Source: Bacteroidota bacterium (GTDB taxonomy: Bacteria > Bacteroidota > Bacteroidia > Bacteroidales > Prolixibacteraceae). Taken from it: DNA of 14,500 bases. This document shows positions 7,107-13,589 of this stretch, piece by piece; position 1 is the first letter of the stretch; every line of letters starts with the position of its first letter. The stretch lies in contig JAUYEQ010000557.1 of the NCBI GenBank assembly GCA_030691295.1, forward strand, positions 1 to 14,500, in the 5' to 3' direction. The notes under the pieces were generated by a model. It had not been told where the DNA came from. It did not search any database and saw nothing but the letters and a program-made list of their open reading frames with translations. A program made the translations under genes and the position numbers.

Positions 7107-10100
7107 TTACTTTTCCTGGGTTCTGCTTTTATTGCTTATTGCTCCCTTATGGGAAGAATCCCCCTCCAGAACAATAGAAAAGTTCTTTTTCGCTTCCATG
7201 ACATTTCCCTTGCCGAGTTCTCCAAGACCAATTAAATATTGACATAACTGGTGATTGCGTAAATTCAGGTCGTCTTCCCAAATCAAAAGATCAGGCAACG
7301 AAACAGCAAAGTAGTCGATTTTTACCAGATCGTTTAAATGCGCTTTACCAAACTCAACCAGCAGATCAAACCGCTTCAGAGCTTCATCAGTTTTACCGAG
7401 TTTTTTGAGAGCCAATCCCTGGTAAAAGATCGTGTCAGGTTGCTGATCGTTGTAAAACATTGCGGCCGAAACCTGATTTAATCCATGAGATGCTTCGTTG
7501 AAATAAGCGTTTGCCGTTTCTGTTTCATTCAATCCTTCATAAGCTAGTCCCAGTATGTAAAGCAGTTCATTTTCCTGCGCGCCATGCAATTTTCCTTCTC
7601 CAAGGTTATGCGGATATTCACGTGCTTTAGTCAGCAAATCAATTACCTCCTTAAAATTCTTATCCTGAATTGCTTTTTTCGCCATTTCGGTCAGGCTAAA
7701 AACATATTGCCCGGTAACATTGCCTTCACCGCCTTCCCAGGGATGAAACTGCCGCGACATAATCAAATCATACGCAGTTTTGAATTTACCCGTAAGATTA
7801 TACAACGTGGCAAGCTCAAGGTAAAGATCATCGCGTTGATCAACCAATGTGCTGAAGCAAACCAAATTATCCAGTCGTTGTTCAAGCGGATAATTTAATC
7901 GTTTATAAAGCTGGTCGAGTTCCATCAATATTCGGGCATCCGACTTATCGAGTTCAAATGCTTTTTCAAGCGATTTCAGTGCTTTTTCAGCATTGTTTTG
8001 TTTATTGAAGTATGCCAGCGACAAGTTACGATGAGTGGTTGGAAATTCAGAAAAAATGGTTACCGATTTTTCCCAGCATGCAACAGCTTCATCGTAATTT
8101 TTGAAAGCGTACCAGAAATTGCCCAGATAATAAAGAGCTTTGTAATCATTCGGATTAATCTCAAGTGCCCACTCCAAAACCACGACAGCTTCAGCCTGAT
8201 TTGGAAAACAAAAGTCGGGACAAGCTTTGGCTGCTTCCTGAAGTGTTTTTCCTGAAACTTCAAGTTCTCCGTTTTGGGCTTCGAACCAGGCCTTGTAATA
8301 CAAAGCCATCGGAAAAACTGGCTGGCTTTTCTGTTCTGCTATTCCGATACTGATTAGCTCTATCGCTTCATCAAACAAACCGGCAAAAGCAAAATCGAGT
8401 GCAAATTCAATGTAAGTGTGGATATTGGCGCGAAGTAAGTGTTTTAACGCTGACAGGTCTTCGACGCTGTCAGCGTTAAGAAGGCATTTTTCAAATAGAA
8501 CGCCAAAATTAAACTTATCCAATTTTAACGATTCTACTATTAACAACTCTGTATCTGCTGTTTTGCCCAGTTTACGGAGAATGCTCACTTTTAACTGACG
8601 GGCTTTGTGATTGTGCCAATTGCGGATCAAAGAACGGTCGATTAGTTCCAAAGCTTCGTCCCAGTTATGCTTTTTAGCGGCCAGTCGTGCCAGCTGAAAA
8701 TAACCAATGTCCATCCAGGCTGCATTCCAAACCGATTTATAAAAGGCATCGAATGCCTCATCATCCTTACCAAGAAAGCGCAAAGTCAATCCGAGATTAA
8801 ACAAAGGTTCACCGTCAATCGGATTTGGGTTACGCCCGGTAAGTGTTTCGATTGCTTTTCTAAAATAAGTTTCAGCTTTGGCGAACTGCCCACGGCGCAG
8901 GTACCACAAACCTAGCGCGTTGTTGCAGCGACTGTCCTGTGGGTCACGCTTTAATGCTTCCATGTAATAATCGCGCGGATCGTAGGTGGCGTGCCGGTAT
9001 TGTTCCAGATGCAGGCCTGTGAGGTACAATTGTTCGTTACTTTCAATTTCTGCCGGAAGTTTTGCGGCTTTGGCGGCCTCCGGAATTGGTTTTTTTTCGC
9101 CTGATTCAGGTTTCCAGTCAACCAGAATTTTACCTCGGGAAGTCAAAATCGCAATAGAAAAGCCTCCCCCAACCCCCTCCACAAGAGGGGGCTTTGGCGT
9201 TCTGTCTTCTGTCCGTTCTCCTTCCAAATTAGAGCCAGCAAGCAAAACTACTTTTTCAAAAGATGTTTCCGGATGGAAATCGAACGATTCTTCGAGAAGG
9301 ATTTCATCTTTATATTTCAGGATAATTTTTGAACCGGGATAAACTCCGGTTGCGTAAGCCTTTATAATTGCTTTTTCGTCTTCAAATTCCATGTTAACCA
9401 TCGCTTCTTTGGTGGCGTTCTTCACCACACCCAAATCGCGGTAAGGCATAAAATACTGACTGAAAGCTTTTTCTTCACCCGGCATCAGCCATGTGAAATC
9501 GGGTTGATTATCGGTATAAACGCCACACATCAGCTCAATGTAAGGACCATCTTCGTCGGTCAGGTTGCGATCCCATGCACGGCCAAAATCTCCATGACCC
9601 CAAGTCCACTGTTTCTTTCCGGGCGATACATGGTGGTTGGCCACATGCAGCAATCCGCCTTTGCTGTCGTTTTCGTAACCGCCCACAAAATTATATTTCG
9701 AGTTGACAGCCATGTACGAAGTGGGCACCGGAATATTCTTGTACCACGAAATATCTGTTCCCGGCGAATAATCGACCTTGTAGTAGGTTCCTTTGGCAAT
9801 CGGAAATTCGGATACATCGCGTTTCCCATGATCGAAAACGGCATTCACGTCAGGCGGAAAAACCGACAGGTAATCGTCGTTCACTTTCACAGCCGGATTG
9901 GCCCACCACAAAAAGGTCTGCGGATGGTTGGTGCGGTTATACAGTTTCACCTTGATTTCGAGGTAGGCTTTATCCGGATGCAGTGTAAAACCAGCCATCC
10001 CACGGGTGCGGAACATTCGCTCAACTTCACTGCACCAAACAGTTACACTGCCATCGGCATTTTCTTCGATGCAATGATCAACTGCATCGTAAGTTGATGG

Positions 10101-10520
10101 ACGATGGTGCTGCGGCCAGTTAAATTCCAGTCCGCCTGAAATCCATGGGCCGGTCAGTCCAACCAATGCCGGTTTAATTACCTGATTGTAATAGATAAAA
10201 TGGCGCTGTTTGGTTTTGTCGAAGGCCATCTGAACACGTCCACCCAACTCGGGCAAGATCATAATTTTCAGGTATTGGTTTTCAAGAAAAACGGCATTCC
10301 ATTCTTTATCAACTTTTTCATCCATAATTTTTTCAATCACCGGATGTGGGTAAACAACCCCGCTGCTTCCCTGATAAACCCGTTTCTCCAGAAACATCGG
10401 GTTCTTTTCGGGCTTCCCAATTCCATACGTTGGAATAATTACTTTCTCATTCCAGGCGCGAGCCTCCCCCAACCCATCCGAGGGAGGGGAGTTTAGAAAA
10501 TCACTTATTAATTTGGTCAT
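7107..10520 (-). CDS. DUF5107 domain / TPR repeat protein, sugar operon
   Basis: A 1137-residue protein with no signal peptide, so probably cytosolic. Residues about 25-400 are a DUF5107 domain (NPMFLEKRVYQGSSG, PELGGRV at 90-96, GGLEFNWPQHHRP at 129-141), a beta-sandwich family that I believe is related to galactose-mutarotase-like folds. A smaller beta-rich stretch follows to about 540, and then TPR-like helical repeats run to the C-terminus (for example NNALGLWYLRRGQFAKAETY and KALYYLGNFWYAFKNYDEAV). Its reaction is unknown; position after the porter and GH2 genes suggests intracellular handling of an imported sugar or glycoside. Three palindromic elements are translated within it, at residues 9-20, about 442-454 and about 681-692, and all keep the frame open. 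The ATG at 10520 is accepted because the frame is closed upstream and conserved sequence starts soon after (ARAWNEKVIIPTYGIGKPEKN). Confidence 0.88.
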   Translation of the reverse strand: MTKLISDFLNSPPSDGLGEARAWNEKVIIPTYGIGKPEKNPMFLEKRVYQGSSGVVYPHPVIEKIMDEKVDKEWNAVFLENQYLKIMILPELGGRVQMAFDKTKQRHFIYYNQVIKPALVGLTGPWISGGLEFNWPQHHRPSTYDAVDHCIEENADGSVTVWCSEVERMFRTRGMAGFTLHPDKAYLEIKVKLYNRTNHPQTFLWWANPAVKVNDDYLSVFPPDVNAVFDHGKRDVSEFPIAKGTYYKVDYSPGTDISWYKNIPVPTSYMAVNSKYNFVGGYENDSKGGLLHVANHHVSPGKKQWTWGHGDFGRAWDRNLTDEDGPYIELMCGVYTDNQPDFTWLMPGEEKAFSQYFMPYRDLGVVKNATKEAMVNMEFEDEKAIIKAYATGVYPGSKIILKYKDEILLEESFDFHPETSFEKVVLLAGSNLEGERTEDRTPKPPLVEGVGGGFSIAILTSRGKILVDWKPESGEKKPIPEAAKAAKLPAEIESNEQLYLTGLHLEQYRHATYDPRDYYMEALKRDPQDSRCNNALGLWYLRRGQFAKAETYFRKAIETLTGRNPNPIDGEPLFNLGLTLRFLGKDDEAFDAFYKSVWNAAWMDIGYFQLARLAAKKHNWDEALELIDRSLIRNWHNHKARQLKVSILRKLGKTADTELLIVESLKLDKFNFGVLFEKCLLNADSVEDLSALKHLLRANIHTYIEFALDFAFAGLFDEAIELISIGIAEQKSQPVFPMALYYKAWFEAQNGELEVSGKTLQEAAKACPDFCFPNQAEAVVVLEWALEINPNDYKALYYLGNFWYAFKNYDEAVACWEKSVTIFSEFPTTHRNLSLAYFNKQNNAEKALKSLEKAFELDKSDARILMELDQLYKRLNYPLEQRLDNLVCFSTLVDQRDDLYLELATLYNLTGKFKTAYDLIMSRQFHPWEGGEGNVTGQYVFSLTEMAKKAIQDKNFKEVIDLLTKAREYPHNLGEGKLHGAQENELLYILGLAYEGLNETETANAYFNEASHGLNQVSAAMFYNDQQPDTIFYQGLALKKLGKTDEALKRFDLLVEFGKAHLNDLVKIDYFAVSLPDLLIWEDDLNLRNHQLCQYLIGLGELGKGNVMEAKKNFSIVLEGDSSHKGAISNKSRTQEK
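8444..8479. repeat. Perfect 13-bp inverted repeat inside the TPR region
   Basis: Arms TTAACGCTGACAG (8444-8456) and CTGTCAGCGTTAA (8467-8479) are exact reverse complements, separated by GTCTTCGACG. The loop can pair further (GTC with GAC) with one bulged base. It is translated on the minus strand as LNADSVEDLSAL in the DUF5107-TPR protein, between two TPR-like helices. Its sequence is unrelated to the GC-rich family at 9158 and elsewhere, so it probably belongs to a second palindromic repeat family. Confidence 0.75.
9158..9197 (-). repeat. GC-rich palindromic element, copy B, inside a coding region
   Basis: About 40 bases nearly identical to copy A at 3775-3812. The plus-strand core CCCCCTC-CACAA-GAGGGGG (9173-9191) is a perfect 7-bp stem with a 5-base loop. 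In the sense of the host gene it ends in the shared 3' arm GGGTTGGGGGAGGCTTTT. It is translated as PKPPLVEGVGGGF (about residues 442-454) of the DUF5107-TPR protein without breaking the frame. The Pro/Gly-rich segment sits between beta-rich stretches and looks like a loop insertion. Confidence 0.82.
10461..10495 (-). repeat. GC-rich palindromic element, copy C, inside the N-terminus of a gene
   Basis: This shares the 3' arm GGGTTGGGGGAGGCT with copies A and B but has a diverged, imperfect stem (CCCTCC...GGATGGG in the sense strand). It encodes LNSPPSDGLGEA, residues 9-20 of the DUF5107-TPR protein. It thus lies between the start codon and the first conserved segment (RAWNEKVIIPTYG). It is read in a different frame from copy B, so the element is open in at least two frames. 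Confidence 0.72.
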
Positions 10521-10534
10521 TGATTTTTCTTTAG

Positions 10535-10567
10535 AAGCCTCCCCTTTCCCCTCCGAAGGAGGGGTGC
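10535..10567 (-). repeat. GC-rich palindromic element, copy D, intergenic
   Basis: The core CCCCTCC-GAA-GGAGGGG (10548-10564) is a perfect 7-bp stem with a 3-base loop, followed in the sense strand by GGGGAGGCTT, as in copies A-C. It lies 14 bases upstream of the DUF5107-TPR start codon, in the 144-base gap after the GH2 gene. A hairpin here could affect translation of the downstream gene or protect the upstream message; both are inference. Confidence 0.75.
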
Positions 10568-10627
10568 AAAAAAAGGAATCCTTTATTTATAATTTATATC
10601 TATTACCCTATGAACTTTCACCGCTCT

Positions 10628-10670
10628 GCTCCCTTCCCTCTCGGGGGAAGGGTTGGGGATGGGGCTAAAG
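10628..10670 (+). repeat. GC-rich palindromic element, copy E, overlapping the GH2 stop codon
   Basis: The stem CCCTTCCC (10631-10638) with GGGAAGGG (10645-10652) is perfect over 8 bp with a 6-base loop. It is followed on the plus strand by TTGGGGATGGGGCT, a variant of the shared 3' arm. The orientation is opposite to copies B, C and D, so D and E form an inverted pair like the BIME arrangements of REP sequences. The end of the element overlaps the last codons and the TAG of the GH2 gene (10665-10667 on the minus strand). Confidence 0.65.
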
Positions 10671-11429
10671 CTTTTTGATCTGTTCAGTAGTCACTTCAAC
10701 TTTGGGATCGAAACTGCTGCCAACCATATATTTTTTCAGGCTGAAAAGCAGTTGCTGTGCTTCGGGACGTTTGTCCAGATCGGTAGTCAGATCGATTCCT
10801 GAAATCAGGATTTTGCCTTTGCCGACTTTGGCTTCCAAAACCAGCGCCAACGGACGGTTGGTGACCCAGTCGTCAATTACTCGTACGATGGGTTCAATTT
10901 CAGCAGGGAAACTGGCAAGGTTAATTGCTCCTGAATGGCTCATGGCATCCCACCACTGGTAGTTGCTGTGGTATTCGGTTGGGAAATCGGACAGCGCCGG
11001 ATGAGCAGGATTTACAAGTACACCGAGTGTATGCGGCGCTTGTCCTTTGGTCCAGGCAGTATTCCAGAAAATACTGGAGAACCCAATTTTGATGTCGCCA
11101 CCCATTTCTTTTGAAAGCGATCCCTTTTTCAGGTTCAACAATACTGTACCACCATTTTTCAGGAATTGAGCGGTTTGGGCATCCAGTTTCTGCACTACCC
11201 GAATGTTTCCTTCTCCTGAAATCACTTCTTTCACCGCTGGATATACCCAGAAGTCCCAGCCGTTACTCAGGCCATTCACGGTCACTTCCAGTTTAAGCAT
11301 TTCAGGAGTTGTAATTGACGACAGCGGAAACGAAACATCTCCCAGTTTAAATCCATTACCCAATGGAATGTCGGTTTGGGCAAATTTGCCCGACTGAATC
11401 AGCTTTCCGGTTTGTCCGTAACTTTCCAT
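10665..11429 (-). CDS. Glycoside hydrolase family 2 protein, C-terminal part (frameshifted)
   Basis: This continues the GH2 protein encoded upstream after a one-base frame change. True homologous reading probably begins near 11414, at TGKLIQSGKFAQTDIPLGNG; the nominal Met just before it is an accident of the frame. Adding one A to the AAA run at 11411-11413 (minus strand) gives TDKTGKLIQSG and joins the two parts into an enzyme of about 941 residues. The part starts with a beta-sandwich-like stretch (LGDVSFPLSSITTPEMLKLEVTVNG) and then resembles the beta-rich ThuA/amidotransferase-like accessory region of large GH2 enzymes (FWNTAWTKGQAPHTLGVLVN, KGKILISGIDL); that second comparison is tentative. 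It holds no GH2 catalytic residues. Its stop codon lies within palindromic element E. Confidence 0.8.
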   Translation of the reverse strand: MESYGQTGKLIQSGKFAQTDIPLGNGFKLGDVSFPLSSITTPEMLKLEVTVNGLSNGWDFWVYPAVKEVISGEGNIRVVQKLDAQTAQFLKNGGTVLLNLKKGSLSKEMGGDIKIGFSSIFWNTAWTKGQAPHTLGVLVNPAHPALSDFPTEYHSNYQWWDAMSHSGAINLASFPAEIEPIVRVIDDWVTNRPLALVLEAKVGKGKILISGIDLTTDLDKRPEAQQLLFSLKKYMVGSSFDPKVEVTTEQIKKL

Positions 11430-13489
11430 TCAGGAATGCTGGCGGCAATTGGTCCATCGCCATAATGAGCTACTTCAACGGCAGCTTCGAATGTTTCGTT
11501 ATTGGTAAAGATGATTTTTTTCAAACGGGCCAATGCGACGGTTGAGTTACAAAAACGTTTGTACTCTTCCGGAGAAATATATCCTTTTTCGCCCCAGAAC
11601 GGATCGAGCACACCCACCAAAGCAGTCCCCTGTCCGGGGAAATCGTGCAAATCGAGCAACTGGAATCCACCAAAATCCTTGGTGCGTAATGCTGCTTCAA
11701 TGTCGGCTTTGTAGCAAAGCGCCTGCAATTTTCCGGAGGCCAGTAAAAAACTGTCGGCCAGTTGTTCCATGCCATGATCTTTCAGTGTTTCCTGAAAAAG
11801 CTCGAAATTGCGGGCTTTCAATACACCATCATATTTGGCAATTTCCCTAAAATTCGGATACACACACCATTGGCCAATTTCGTGGCTGACAATCGGCTGC
11901 GGAAATTTGCCATTGTACGCCGACCAGTCGTAATCCGATCGCGGAGCTTCGCCGTTGATCACACTTTTTAATTCCTGTCCCCAGCCTTGAATTCGCGGAT
12001 TCGAATCGCTCAGAAAATCGTTAACCGGCAGATTTGGCCAGCCTGCTCCTGAGGTGTAAATCCGACGGCTGTCTTTGCTTTTCCAGAAGTTGACAAATTC
12101 AGTGAGAAACTGATGCTGATTCGGCCCGCCCGGTTCGTTGCCGAAGGCAAACATGCAGAAAGACGGATGGTTACCATATTCCGCCATCATGCGCTCGCTT
12201 TCTTCGTACAAATATTTGTCGAACGGTTTTCCATCGCCCAAAGTGGTGGACTGATTTGCCCATGAAGAAGCTTCCACCTGAAGGTAAAAACCGGTTTGGT
12301 CGGCAGCATCGAAGGCGGCTTTTGGCGGACACCAGGAATGAAAACGCATGTGGTTCAGCCCGTGTGCGCGGCAAACATCGAAAATGCGGAGCCATTCCTC
12401 AACACCTGTTGCCGGATAGCCGGTTTTTGGGAAGATGGCGCATTCCAAAGTTCCGCGCAGGAAAGTTGGCTGACCGTTAATCAGGATTTGTTTCCCGGCG
12501 GTTTTGAACTCACGCATCCCGAAAGAGGTAGTTGAAACATCTGTTTGTCCCGAAGTTTTATCCTTTAAACTGGCTTCGAGCGAATAAACGTTCGGATTGA
12601 ACTCGTTCCAAAGTTTCACGTCGGCGCCCATATCGAGATTCATTTCCAATTCATTTTCGCCTTCTTTTAGTTCGAAATTTGCTGATTCTTTCTGCGAATT
12701 TTCAGTCACTGCCAGATTCAGTTTTGCAGAAGTCGCTTTTCCTGTCAGGTTTTGAACCTTTACTTTTACGGCTATCTTTTTGTTCTGAACATCAGGATAA
12801 ACCTGTATATTCTGAATTTTCACCAATGGACGGGCTTCGAGGTACATTTGCCCCACTACCCCATTCCAGTTGCTTTGGGTGTGATCTGAAATGCTGTGTG
12901 AATTCACTCCGGGATCAAAGTCTTTCACGCGGTTGTCGATGCACAACGTCAATCGGTGTTTGCCGGGAGTCAGGAAATTGGTCAGGTCGTATTGATGTGG
13001 CGTTCCGAGCGAATTTTGCATGCCCACTTCCTTGTCGTCAACCCACAAGCGGCTTTCCCAGTGGCAGCGTTCGAGGAACAAACCCACAAACTGGCCGTTC
13101 CAATTTTCAGGAATGGTTACTTCCTTTTGGTACCAAGCGGCACCTTTGTAATATTTCACCGGTTGCAGCCAGAAGGGGATTTTAATATTATCCGGCTCGC
13201 GAAATTTGGCGTATTCCGGATTTTTATAAAACGAGCTATCGACAATCTGACCAATCCAGGGAGTGGTCAAAGTTATTTCATCACCTTTTCCATTGGTCGT
13301 CATCGACCCGGGTAAGGTGAGGCTATCAGGCAGAACCTGATTGTACCAGGCTTCTGAAGTTCCTTTATCAGAAGGATCGGCAGCAAATTGCCAGGTTCCG
13401 GCAAGATCGATTTGTTGCTGTTGAGCAGGTTTTTGACAGGCACCAACTAAAATTGCCAATGCTAAAATAAAGAACAATTTACTTTTCAT
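11399..13489 (-). CDS. Glycoside hydrolase family 2 lipoprotein, catalytic part (frameshifted at its 3' end)
   Basis: This is a retaining exo-glycosidase of family GH2 (beta-galactosidase/beta-mannosidase/beta-glucuronidase-like). It starts with a lipoprotein signal, MKSKLFFILALAILVGAC, lipobox Cys18, so it is anchored in the envelope. The Met at 13510 is rejected because it would put charged residues before this signal. A sugar-binding jelly-roll domain (GTWQFAADPSD to about 210), an Ig-like domain and a TIM barrel follow. The acid/base Glu is in FAFGNEPGG (residue 452) and the nucleophile in SHEIGQW (residue 537), a spacing typical of GH2. The frame ends prematurely in TDKPES; one added A restores it into the C-terminal part. 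The substrate cannot be read from sequence; the GH106 remnant downstream hints at a rhamnose-containing plant or algal glycan. Confidence 0.9.
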   Translation of the reverse strand: MKSKLFFILALAILVGACQKPAQQQQIDLAGTWQFAADPSDKGTSEAWYNQVLPDSLTLPGSMTTNGKGDEITLTTPWIGQIVDSSFYKNPEYAKFREPDNIKIPFWLQPVKYYKGAAWYQKEVTIPENWNGQFVGLFLERCHWESRLWVDDKEVGMQNSLGTPHQYDLTNFLTPGKHRLTLCIDNRVKDFDPGVNSHSISDHTQSNWNGVVGQMYLEARPLVKIQNIQVYPDVQNKKIAVKVKVQNLTGKATSAKLNLAVTENSQKESANFELKEGENELEMNLDMGADVKLWNEFNPNVYSLEASLKDKTSGQTDVSTTSFGMREFKTAGKQILINGQPTFLRGTLECAIFPKTGYPATGVEEWLRIFDVCRAHGLNHMRFHSWCPPKAAFDAADQTGFYLQVEASSWANQSTTLGDGKPFDKYLYEESERMMAEYGNHPSFCMFAFGNEPGGPNQHQFLTEFVNFWKSKDSRRIYTSGAGWPNLPVNDFLSDSNPRIQGWGQELKSVINGEAPRSDYDWSAYNGKFPQPIVSHEIGQWCVYPNFREIAKYDGVLKARNFELFQETLKDHGMEQLADSFLLASGKLQALCYKADIEAALRTKDFGGFQLLDLHDFPGQGTALVGVLDPFWGEKGYISPEEYKRFCNSTVALARLKKIIFTNNETFEAAVEVAHYGDGPIAASIPEWKVTDKPES

Positions 13490-13504
13490 ATTTAGTTGTT
13501 TTTG

Positions 13505-13577
13505 AACCACATAGACACATAAAACACATAGTTTATTTCTGACTAATTTCTATTGTGTCCTATGTACCTATGTGGTT
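13505..13577. repeat. Imperfect inverted repeat between the sugar porter and GH2 genes
   Basis: Arms AACCACATAG (13505-13514) and CTATGTGGTT (13568-13577) are exact reverse complements. The pairing extends imperfectly to about 27 bases on each side through ACACATA/TATGT-type repeats, leaving an AT-rich centre. It fills most of the 100-base gap between the two genes and would form a long hairpin in their shared message. It may act as a processing or stabilising signal or be another dispersed repeat; no T-tract follows that would make it a classic terminator. Confidence 0.65.
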
Positions 13578-13589
13578 ATTTTTCAAATT

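Noticed and set aside
7017..7235. A 72-codon plus-strand frame spanning the end of the DUF5107 gene
   Set aside because: It overlaps the DUF5107 C-terminus and the GH106 remnant on the other strand, and its translation resembles nothing known.
9504..10097. A 197-codon open frame on the plus strand
   Set aside because: It lies wholly antisense to the well-conserved DUF5107 domain, and its translation shows no recognisable domain. It is a shadow of the real gene.
10461..10670. CRISPR array
   Set aside because: The repeats are palindromic, differ in sequence and orientation, and are irregularly spaced, with no cas genes nearby.
11626..11640. CCCCTGTCCGGGG, resembling the GC-rich elements
   Set aside because: Only 4-5 bp arms inside conserved GH2 sequence and without the shared GGGTTGGGGGAGGC arm.
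13490..13510. GH2 start at 13510
   Set aside because: It would place seven extra residues before a standard lipoprotein signal peptide, and these bases overlap the left arm of the inverted repeat.
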